From NCBI GenBank assembly GCA_902651635.1, contig CACRSC010000068.1:292943-356942 (forward strand): a stretch of 64,000 nucleotides of DNA, in the 5' to 3' direction. Each line of letters starts with the position of its first letter. The stretch's first letter is position 1. The notes below the pieces were generated by a model. It was not told the origin of the DNA. It searched no databases and saw nothing but the letters and a program-made list of their open reading frames with translations. Shown here piece after piece: positions 55,159 through 64,000 of this stretch. Source of the DNA: Mastigamoeba balamuthi (Eukaryota > Evosea > Mastigamoebida > Mastigamoebidae). A program made the translations under genes and the position numbers.

Positions 55159-56502
55159 CTAGGCGACGACGCAGCCGCAGCCGCCGCTGGAGCTGGCGCC
55201 GCTGTCGCCGCCGACGGGCACGGCGGCGCCCGAGGAGCCCGCAGGGGCGCCCTCCTTCTGGCTCTTTGCGAGGTCGGCGATCTTCTTGGCCAGCATCATC
55301 GACACCAGCTCCGTGAACGCGTCCGCCACGCCGTCGGCCGTCTTGGCGCTCGTCTCGCGCAGGCGGATGCCGACCTCCGTGGCGAACCTCTTGGCGGCCG
55401 CAGAGTCGACGGTCCTCTCCCTCGTCAGGTCGATCTTGTTGCCTGCGGGAGATTCGTGTCCGTTGCGTCAGCAAAGGTGGATTTCAGAATCAGAGCAGAA
55501 AAATCTCGCCACAACCTTAATTTCAGGAAACATGTCGTATCGACGCAGGCAATGGCTGAGTGGTTGATGGTTGGTGGTTGGAAGTGCCAATGGCACGCGA
55601 CCCTTGGGGAGAGCGAGCAGCGAAGCCCTGGTGCAGTGTGTTCGGTGCAAGGGGCGTACCGACGAGGAGTGCGGGCATGTCGGCACCGACGTGCTCCTTG
55701 AGCTCGCTGAGCCAGTAGCGCACCTTCTCGAACGACGCGGGGTCCGTCACATCGAACACGATCATGATGCCGTTGGCGCCGCGGTAGTACGACGTGGTGA
55801 TGGTTCTGCCGGGAGCGGAGCGCGCAGTGCAGGTCGTGTCATTGGCGGAATGCGAGTCAATGGATGTCCCGTTCGGGATTGGAATTTGGCAGCCCCCGTG
55901 ACTCAACGCAGGCAAAAGACACACCACAGAGGGGGGAGCGTACCGGAAGCGCTCCTGGCCGGCAGTGTCCCAGACCTGCAGCTTGATGTCCTTGTTGTCC
56001 ATTTTCATGTAGTGGATCTTGAAATCAACCCCGATTGTGCTGTTAGTGGAGGTTAGGTGCGCAGAGACCACCGCCAGCAGCGAGCGAGGGGGGAGGGAAA
56101 GCCCCCTCCGCGCGCTGCATGGGTCGCAAGAGACGAGACGAGCGGTCACCTGATGAAGTTGGGCTCGAAGTTGCCGTCGACGAAGCGGGACAGCAGGGCG
56201 CCTGGAGCAAAGAGATAATTGACCCTTCGTATTAGCAACAAGCAGCGCCCAGACGCCAAAGCCCGCGCGATTCTCTCGCAGGCGGCGCGGGGAGGGCAGG
56301 GAGGGGAGCGCGGGAGCACTGACTCTTGCCGACGCCGCTCTCTCCGATCATGAGGATCTTGAACAGGTGGTCGGGTTTCGCGATCGTGGTGCCTGTGAAA
56401 TATCTTTTCAATCAAACAAACGGGAGACGGGGGGCGCGGGGGGCGCGCAGGGGGGGTACCGGGCGGGTAGTGCTGGACGTTGGAGGTCGCGGGCGCTGCC
56501 AT
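55159..56502 (-). CDS. Rab-family small GTPase
   Basis: Six exons (56502-56460, 56392-56324, 56201-56150, 56039-55944, 55805-55660, 55442-55159) give 229 residues with all phases consistent. Nucleotide-binding motifs are complete: GESGVGKS (about 31-38), switch I ending TIGVDFKIHY, WDTAGQERFR, NKID and ETSAK. The effector and switch sequences are closest in pattern to the Rab1/Rab8 group, but the subfamily is not certain. The C-terminus is GGCGCVVA: two cysteines in a CxC arrangement followed by three residues, a less common prenylation tail. It would act in vesicle traffic. A Rab escort protein gene lies 1.6 kb away, though neighbours in eukaryotes need not be functionally linked. Confidence 0.95.
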
Positions 56503-56983
56503 TTGTGTGCGACTCGGGACGGGAAACAGGGTCTTATTGGCTGTAAAGTTAGGAAGGCTTCTCAACCGCACCAGAAGCAATAGTCCGATGGCGGAAGATA
56601 TCCGTATCTTCAGTGATGTAAATGGTGACGTGATTGACGTCACTGAGGAAAAACTCGCGCGCCGTCCCCCCTCTACTGCGCTTTTGGCCTTCGCACCTTC
56701 AAGGTACCATGTCCCCCACAATCTTTCTCGCCCCGCCCCACGCTTCAGCCCACCACCCCACTCCCGCCGGTTCACCGCCCCACTCCGCCCCCCTTCTTCT
56801 CCTTGTTCCGCTCTCTGCTTTGCGCTCCTGCGTGGCCCCCCCTTCTCCTCTGGGCCACGCGTCCCGTTTGCGGTGTTGCTAACCCTGTCCCCCCCTCGCC
56901 ACCTCCCCCTCTCGTGCCCGCGTCGTCCGCGCGCCGCCACTCCTCTCGGATGCAGGGGGGATCTTAGGTAAGAGTCACCAGAG
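56503..56983. promoter_or_regulatory. Divergent promoter region of the Rab and ribosomal protein genes
   Basis: Start codons lie 480 bp apart and face outward. The right half is strongly pyrimidine-rich (C/T tracts at about 56660-56960), as is common upstream of ribosomal protein genes. No single element can be assigned. Confidence 0.5.
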
Positions 56984-57586
56984 ATGGTCCGCATCAACGT
57001 CCTCGCCGATGCCCTCAAGAGCATCACCAACGCCGAGAAGAAGGGCAAGCGCCAGGTCCGACATTTCCCTCCCGCGCGCCGATGACGTGGCGGCGGCGGC
57101 GCCGCGGCGGGCCACCCCTGCAGACGGGACACGCGCCCGCGCGCGTGCGTGAGTGATGTGTGTACTGACGACGCACTGGCCGGCGCGCGCGACACCACAG
57201 GTCCTGATCCGCCCCTCGTCCAAGGTCATCATCAAGTTCCTGCGCGTGATGCAGCAGCACGGCTACATCGGCGACTGCGAGGTTGTCGATGACCACCGCG
57301 CGGGTGAGTGCCTCCTCCGGCAGATTCACCTTGGAGAATTATGTGCTGATTCGCGTGACTCAACGCAGGCAAGATCGTTGTCTCGCTCAACGGCCGCCTG
57401 AACAAGTGCGGCGTCATCTCGCCCCGCTTCGATATCCCCGTCGGCAAGTTCGACCAGTGGGTGTCGGACATCCTGCCGGCGCGCCAGTTCGGCTTCATCA
57501 TCCTCACGACGTCCAAGGGCATCATGGACCACGAGGAGGCCACGAGGAAGCACACTGGTGGCAAGATCCTCGGTTTCTTCTACTGA
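56984..57586 (+). CDS. RPS15A: 40S ribosomal protein S15a (uS8)
   Basis: Three exons (56984-57055, 57201-57303, 57369-57586) give exactly 130 residues, the usual eukaryotic length. [20 protein letters not shown], then [20 protein letters not shown] and [19 protein letters not shown] are near-universal S15a sequence, and the end KILGFFY matches the family C-terminus. It is a small-subunit structural protein that binds 18S rRNA. The introns (145 and 65 nt) have donors GTCCGA and GTGAGT. Confidence 0.98.
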
Positions 57587-58060
57587 GCAGGCGCCCTGGG
57601 GTGAAGGAGGCGGCCCCGGCTGCGCTGTTGCGGCCGGGGTGGCCGTGCGGAGGAACCCTTTGCGTCTGGTGTCCTCCCACTCTCTCACGGACCACTTGGA
57701 TCCCGAAGCCAATGAAGCGGACCCCCTTTAGAAACACAACCTCATGCCTTGCAGTCTGTTGGCTCATATGTCTTTGCATTTGCCTTTGGCGAGCTCTTGA
57801 CGGTGACGCTGCATTTGGGGTTTTGGGTGGCTGTTCACATCAGGTAGTAGTGTTGACACTTGATCTGTCCGTCCCTGAGGCGCGGGCGGATCGCCAAATC
57901 ACTTCACAACAACGTGACTACACACTTAGCAATGCGATGAGGAAACAGAATTTTGATTATTTGTGGTCGTTTGATTCAGATGAATCCGGAAGGGAAGATA
58001 TTCTTCACACAGGAGATTCTCGAGATTCTCACTTTTTTAGTGTTCAGCGTGCCCTTGGCG
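57587..58060. other. Intergenic region
   Basis: The 3' flank of RPS15A and the promoter of the Rab escort protein gene. The second half is AT-rich. No other gene was seen. Confidence 0.45.
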
Positions 58061-59780
58061 ATGGAGACGCCGTCGGAGACCTTCGATGTGGCCATAGTGG
58101 GAACGGGCTTTGTCGAGTCTGTCCTCTCCGCCGCCCTCGCCCGCGCCGGCAAAACCGTCGTCCACGTTGACAAAAACGACTACTACGGCTGCGCGTCCGC
58201 CTCTCACGACGTCAGCGCGTTTGCGGACCTCCTGCGCCGCCAGGGCTCCCTGCCCGCCGCCCCCGCGCCAGAGGGAACCGCGCTGCTCCTCGAGTCCCGC
58301 GCTGAGGTGTCGCCGCCTTACGACTGCGCCCCTGACGTGGAGTTGGTCACCGCGCCCGTGCGTCTGGATTTTCTCCCACGAGAAGATACGCAAATCTTTT
58401 CATCGCTGATTTTGGAATCAGGATTCGGAGCAGGATATCTTGAAGGGGTTCCTGATAGACCTCAGCCCAGTCCTGCTGCTTTCCTCTGGCAGCCTGGTGG
58501 ACTCGCTGGTCCGCTCGGGGGTCTCGCGCTACGTGGACTTCAAGTCGGTCGAGCGCTGCTACCTGCTGCCGGCCCCCGGCGCCGCCAGCGGGCCCGCCGA
58601 GGCGCCCCGTGCGGCCCTTGTCGAAGTGCCCGACTCGAAATCGGCCCTGTTCGCGGACAAGTCGCTCTCGCTCGTCGAGAAGCGCGTCCTGATGAAGTTC
58701 CTGCAGCACGCCACCCGCGACGGCGGGCCCGTCGACGGAGAACCGACGGTCGGCGAGCTGCTGGCCTCGGAGCAGTTCCGTGCGTCGCAGCTCGTCTCGG
58801 ACGTCGTCTGCCACGCGCTCGCCTGCGGCACCGGGCTCGGCCCCGACGCCCCCGCACGCTCGGCGGCCGAGGCCCTGCGCGACTACGCCCGCAGCTGCGG
58901 CAAGTACTCGCCGTCGCCGTTTATCGTGCCGCTTTACGGCGCCTGCGAGATCACGCAGGCGTTCTGCCGCATGTCGGCCGTCTACGGGGCCGTCTTCATG
59001 CTCCGGCGCGCAGCCACCGCCGTGGCCGTGTCGACAGAGGCCCCGGCAAGCGCGAAAGACGGCGCAGACGCGCCGAACGAGGCGCCCGTGTGCAGAGTCT
59101 CGCTGGCCGACGGCGGCGTCCTGAGCGCGCGGACCGTCGTCGTCGCCGAGCGGCTCGTCCGCTCGCGCGCGCCCTCGTCCGGCGACCGCGCGGTCCAGCG
59201 CTGCGTCGTGGTGACCCGCACGCCCGTGGCCCCGTGCGCCAAGGCCGCGTGGGTCGTGGCGCTGCCGTCGGCGGGCCGCCGCCGCGCGGCGACGTTCACG
59301 CAGCTCGACGCCGGCATGCAAGTCGCGCCCGCGGGCTACTTTGTCCTGCACGGCGAGCTGGCCGACGGCGAGGGCGCGCGCGACGAGCTCAAGGGGGCCG
59401 TCGCGCGCCTGCTGGAGGCGTCGGGCGCCGTGGCCGTGTGGTCCGCCTACGCGCGGGCGACGCTGCGCAGGGCTCCGGAGGTGTCGGGGCAGTCGGGCAG
59501 CGTTTTGCGGTGCAGCGACGTCGTCGACGCCGTCGATGCGAGGTCCGCGCTCGCCGAGGCCGAGGCGCTGTTCAGGAGGGTCTGCGGGCCCGAGGCGACG
59601 TTCCTCGAGCCGATGCCCGAGCCCGAGGAGGCGTTTGCCGAGGCCGACGAGCCGCCGACGTCTGTGCTCGCCACAGCGCCCGCGCCGCCCGCGCCCGCCC
59701 CGAGCGAGTCTCCGCAGCAGGCGGTGCTGGACGCCGCCTCTCCGGCGCCTCCCGGCCAGCAGGAAGCCCCGTCCGACTGA
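58061..59780 (+). CDS. Rab escort protein (REP/GDI superfamily)
   Basis: Two exons (58061-58357 and 58434-59780), 547 residues. The N-terminal FDVAIVGTGFVESVLSAALA is the dinucleotide-fold motif of the GDI/REP family, with the REP-like GTGxxES form, followed by VVHVDKNDYYG. Exon 2 starts DILKGFLIDLSPVLLLSSG and includes RYVDFKSVERCYLLP, YSPSPFIVPLYGACEITQAF and FCRMSAVYGAVFMLRR, conserved through GDI and REP. The insertions and extended C-terminus (Pro/Ala/Glu-rich tail) make REP more likely than GDI. It would present new Rabs to geranylgeranyl transferase II. The donor is GTGCGT. Confidence 0.9.
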
Positions 59781-59859
59781 GGACGCGCACCACAAGACCC
59801 GGAACCGAGTTTGGATTCGGATTCGCGGACAGCTTTGGACTTTTTTTTTCTGGGGCTCG

Positions 59860-60533
<674 letters not shown>

Positions 60534-60765
60534 TTATGCGAATGAACCAACACGTCAACCAGAGAAGCCCGAGGACAGTCAGTCAGTTGACCGCGGGGTG
60601 AGTAACCCCCGGTCAAAGGCGAAACCCCATTGACCACCCGGTGATTCCTCCCCGCGCCACCGAGCGGGGGCTGTACACACGTGCGCACGCGACGGCGGAT
60701 AACGGATAAGATGAGTTGCATATAAGGAATTAGGCTGTGCTGTGCGGGGGGAGGGGGGTCGACGG

Positions 60766-62893
60766 CTACTGTGCAGAATACACGAAGTCGGTGCTCTCTC
60801 GTGCGTCGTCGGCTCGGCTGACGGGACCCGGGCTGTACGCCGGCGGAGGCCTCGGCGCCACGCTGTCCGCGGTCCGCATGTTCTGCGTGGACCCGCAGCA
60901 CTCGCCCGACGACCCCGACGACCCCGTGTTGGCCACGACGACCGAGAGCTGCATCCGCGGGATCCCCAGCTCGCCCAGGGCCGACGACGACGGTGGTGGT
61001 GGCGGCGGCGGCGGGTCGAGGACCGGCATGGGCATGAACGTGTGCGGCGTGTCCGTGCCGTAGACGACGCCCAGCGAGTTGTTGTCGGCCTCGCGGGCGC
61101 TGGGCGAGCGCGACCGCGTCGCCACGCCGCCGGGAGACCCCAGGCCCTCGACGACCGTCGCCACGTCGAGCGAGTTGGCCGTCACGAAGTCGATCGAGCT
61201 GCACTCGATGGGCAGGTTGGGCGCCTTGCGCTTGCGCGCCCTGCGGTTGACGACGATCACCGCCACCGCGACGATGATGCCGAACGCCACGAACCCCCCG
61301 ACGATGCCGCCGACGATGGGCCCCACGTACTTGTTGCTGGCCAGCCCCTGTGTGAGAGAGACGCAGGGCGAGGCCGAGGCGAGGGGGGAGGAGAGGGGCT
61401 CACGGGGACGAGGAGGAGTAGCCGCAGGGGCTCGCCAGCCAGTCCGAGTCGGAGCAGCCCGCGGAGACGGCCTGGCAGGCCCGCGCAGAGTCGCACCACC
61501 CGCACGCTTCCTCCCTGATGCACGACCAGCACGTCGTTCGCTCCGAGCACAGCGATCGGCTGCTGCTGCTGATGCTGGCGCTGCTTCTGGTGCTTCTGCT
61601 GCTGCTGCTGCTGCTGCTCGAGGCGTGGGACGGTGGCTTCGGCGGGGCGCTCGAGGAGCTCGAGTCGTTGGCCGCGGGGTCGGGGAACGACGTGCGCTTG
61701 AGGCCCAGAGAGGTCCGCTTCTTCACCGACAGCACCGCGAGGGCCGACAGCGCGCCGTTGGCGCACTGGGCGCCGTCGGTGCCCCAGCAGGCGACGACCC
61801 TCCCGCTGGCCGCGTGCGTGAGGTGCACGTCGCCCGGGTCCTGGTCCGAGCCCACGAAGAGGAACGTGCAGTCCCCGGGGCGGCCGGCGCACGAGCACGT
61901 CGTGAGCGCAGCGTCGGACGCGTTGGCGCCCAGCGCGGCCGAGACCTCGCGGGCGACGCCGAGGTACTCGCTGCGGTTCGTGTACGACTGCAGCGACACG
62001 GCCTGGTCGTCGGCCGACGCGTCGAGGCCGCGGACGACGAGCCACAGCGAGCGGTCGTCGTACGCCTGCGTGAACGACACGGCCGTCCCGTTGCGGCGCA
62101 GCCAGAGGCTCATAGACTGCACGTAGACCATGACGGCCGGCAGCGCCGTCACCGCCCACGTGGCCTCGGCCGCCGCGGGCGCCGCGACGAGCGCCACGCC
62201 CGCGCTCTTGACGCCCCTGTAGTAGATGGCGCACTCGCCCGTCTTGTTGGGCGACAGCGACAGGAAACGCCCGCGCTGCTCGAACGACACGAGCGCGGGG
62301 TCCGCGAGGCCCGGGACCCTCCTGAACACGCACTGGGACGCGGCGTGAGGGCCGCCGGGGCGTGCGGGGGGCTCGAGGGGGCTCGGGGAGCGCACGCGCT
62401 GGGCCCCGGGGTCGCCCGGGGAGACCGAGCGGCCGACGATGATCCGGTCGTCGTCGTCGACGCACGCGTAGCGCCGGTAGAACGCCCCCGCGCTCAGCGA
62501 CACGTTCCCGGGCCCCGAGCCGTCGACCGCGGGGGCCAGGCGCCACAGGAAGTCGCCGTCGGCGTAGATGGCGGCCGTGGCGTAGACTGCGGAGGATTCG
62601 GGGGGGCGACGGAGGGAGCGAAACCGGTGTTAGGCGACAGAGACCCGCTGTAAAATGAACCTCGGGCTCGGTAAGGAATGCAAGGGGGCGGAGGGCTGAC
62701 CTTGCTTGCAGACGCCGTCGCTGCTGAACGCGGTGCGCAGTGCGAGGGAGTGGTTGCTCAGCGGACGCATCTGGACCATAAGCGACGCGCGGGCCGCGAG
62801 CGAGAGCAGCGCCACAGCGAGCGCCAGGAAGAGGGGCGGGGGCGTGGCCAGCGTGTGCCGGGGGGGATGGGGGGTGGGACACGCCAACCACAT
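60766..62893 (-). CDS. Single-pass membrane glycoprotein with PSI domain
   Basis: Three exons (62893-62701, 62586-61404, 61336-60766) give 648 residues. The N-terminal about 36 residues end in a hydrophobic signal (LFLALAVALLSLAARA). The ectodomain of about 350 residues has N-glycosylation sites and repeated segments such as VSFEQRGRFLSLSPNKTGEC that may form a beta-trefoil (AbfB-like) fold; this is a weak match. A poly-Ser linker leads to a PSI/plexin-like module (CWSCIREEACGWCD), then a membrane helix (IVGGIVGGFVAFGIIVAVAV), a basic stop-transfer RRARKRK, and a cytoplasmic tail of about 165 residues with an eight-proline run and PPPAYSP. A receptor or adhesion role is plausible; the ligand is unknown. 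Confidence 0.75.
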
Positions 62894-63036
62894 AGGCAAG
62901 GGAAGCACCGCTGTGGAAAAGCGACTGATAAGCACTGCATCAGCTGCACAGGAGACGAAAAATCCAGATCGTCAGGATAATCTGACCCGGCGGGTGCTAA
63001 GCTGCAGTAGTCAAGCGGCAATTGAAATTGTGAGAC

Positions 63037-63109
63037 GGTGCTTTAGCGTAGTCGGTAGCGCGTCGTGCTGATAACGCGAAGGTCCCAGGTTCAATCCCTG
63101 GAAGCACCA
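63037..63109 (+). tRNA. tRNA-Ile (GAT anticodon), copy 3
   Basis: The same 73-nt tRNA as the other two copies except for one base in the T loop (TTCAATC instead of TTCGATC). The anticodon loop is CTGATAA. A TTTT run lies 4 bp past the gene. Confidence 0.92.
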
Positions 63110-63173
63110 TCTTTTGCCACCGAACAATTCCATTGGATTAATGGGGACAAATAAGGTCACCAAATGGAAAAAT

Positions 63174-63244
63174 TGCACTGGCCGGGACTCGAACCCGGAT
63201 CGCCCGCGTGGCAGGCGAGCATTCTACCCTTAGACCACCAGTGC
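63174..63244 (-). tRNA. tRNA-Gly (GCC anticodon)
   Basis: A 71-nt cloverleaf with acceptor stem GCACTGG/CCAGTGC, anticodon loop CTGCCAC giving GCC, and T arm CCGGGTTCGAGTCCCGG. It lies 65 bp from the tRNA-Ile on the opposite strand, so the two are convergent. Confidence 0.95.
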
Positions 63245-63381
63245 TTCCATATGTAATTGTCTTTCGAACGTTGACTCACAAATATACGGATGAAGCTGAT
63301 GTAACCTGGCAGGTTAATCAGTGTTGGATTTCCACGCATTTGCTGAAGCACTTAAACAGCTCTTTATTAAGTGGATGTCTC

Positions 63382-64000
63382 TTAGACCTCGCCCCAATTG
63401 AGGTACTCGGGGGTCTCGGCTGCCCTGTACTCTGCAACGAGGTTCTGCACCACCTCCCTCGAGTCCTGGAACTCGTCCAGGCTATCGCTGAACATCGCCT
63501 CCTTCTTGTACTGGTCGATAAACGCCTTGCTCGACCACAGCTTGTTGAAGTGTCCCAGCACCTTGGTGAACAGCTGCACCGAGCACACCAAGCACAGCAC
63601 CACAGTGGCACCCAGGGCGTTAGAGCAGGACAAGGCAAAAGACCAGACTGCCCCCACTTCCCCTTCTCATCATGCAGTGCAGCACACAGAGGGCGCGGGA
63701 CCGGGCGCACCGAGGCGATGGACGTGTGGTTGGCCATCATGAGGCCGCTGACCCTGTGCGCCGTCTTGACAAACGGAGACGCGCGCGAGAGCACGACCTG
63801 GATGCTCGCGGGCCCCCAGGGGATGAACTCTGTGAGCTTGCGCTCCTGTATGCGCTGCAGCCCGTTGTGGACCTGCGTGGGGTCCACGTCGCCCTGGATG
63901 ATGTTCAGCAGCGAGATGTAGCACCCGCGCCTCGTCGACGACGACACCATCATGTTCTTCGCGTGCAGCAGCCTCCGCATCACGTCCACCACCGTCGTCT
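63382..64000 (-). CDS. Gamma-tubulin, C-terminal part (cut by window edge)
   Basis: Two exons are visible (64000-63711 and 63573-63382), separated by a 137-nt intron (GTGCGC...CAG). The encoded 3' part reads [54 protein letters not shown] and [16 protein letters not shown], ending EYLNWGEV. The [22 protein letters not shown] and DPTQVH stretches separate gamma- from alpha- and beta-tubulin. It is the core of the microtubule-nucleating gamma-TuRC at the centrosome or basal body. The N-terminal GTP-binding half lies beyond the right edge. Confidence 0.97.

Noticed and set aside
61079-62891. Long forward and reverse shadow frames across the PSI-domain gene
   Set aside because: No similarity, no splice logic; only the chosen frame has a signal peptide, PSI module and membrane helix.

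Overview
The window is nuclear DNA from a GC-rich, intron-rich unicellular eukaryote. It carries spliceosomal introns of about 34-150 nt, nuclear-type tRNA genes, RPS15A/uS8, a Rab GTPase, Rab escort protein, a UBE2D-type E2 and gamma-tubulin. An integrin-beta-like receptor with a MIDAS-type site and NPxY-type tail motifs, together with a large EGF/LamG/IPT adhesion receptor, points to a protist from the Obazoa/Amoebozoa side of the tree (apusomonad, breviate, amoebozoan or filasterean-like). The species cannot be fixed from the sequence alone. I modelled exons by hand from splice sites. For most multi-exon genes the exon lengths summed to a whole number of codons, which supports those models.

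Layout. 1-15 kb: a receptor-cyclase locus. A partial copy (minus strand, cut by the window edge) and a decayed AT-rich copy are followed by about 6 kb of AT-richer DNA with a palindromic CTGCTACA/TGTAGCAG satellite and a decayed PIF/Harbinger-type DNA transposon. Then come two nearly identical cyclase genes arranged head-to-head as a large inverted repeat. 15-17 kb: a secreted cysteine-rich protein with a phage-tail-lysozyme-like domain, and tRNA-Glu. 17-33 kb: an extracellular/adhesion block with integrin beta (about 31 Cys-rich stalk repeats), an EDR2-C domain protein, and an 8 kb gene for a CBM-like/LamG/LRR/IPT/EGF type I receptor. 33-44 kb: FRA10AC1, a GH20 hexosaminidase, a SPRY protein, tRNA-Ile, a rhomboid protease, a myristoylation-motif ankyrin protein and an unknown protein with a faint AAR2-like stretch. 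44-51.6 kb: two more receptor cyclases, convergent and from a different subfamily. 51.6-64 kb: tRNA-Ile, a PHO84-type phosphate transporter, Rab, RPS15A, Rab escort protein, ubiquitin E2, a PSI-domain membrane protein, tRNA-Ile, tRNA-Gly and the 3' end of gamma-tubulin.

Themes. Four intact-looking or edge-truncated cyclases plus one decayed copy suggest an expanded family that senses outside signals and makes a cyclic nucleotide. Two adhesion receptors sit next to each other. A Rab lies close to the escort protein that would present it for prenylation. Two genome-wide oddities stand out. The 5' splice site is often GTGCGY or GTACGY, with several GC-AG introns. All three tRNA-Ile genes carry a GAU anticodon, which is unusual for a eukaryotic nucleus.
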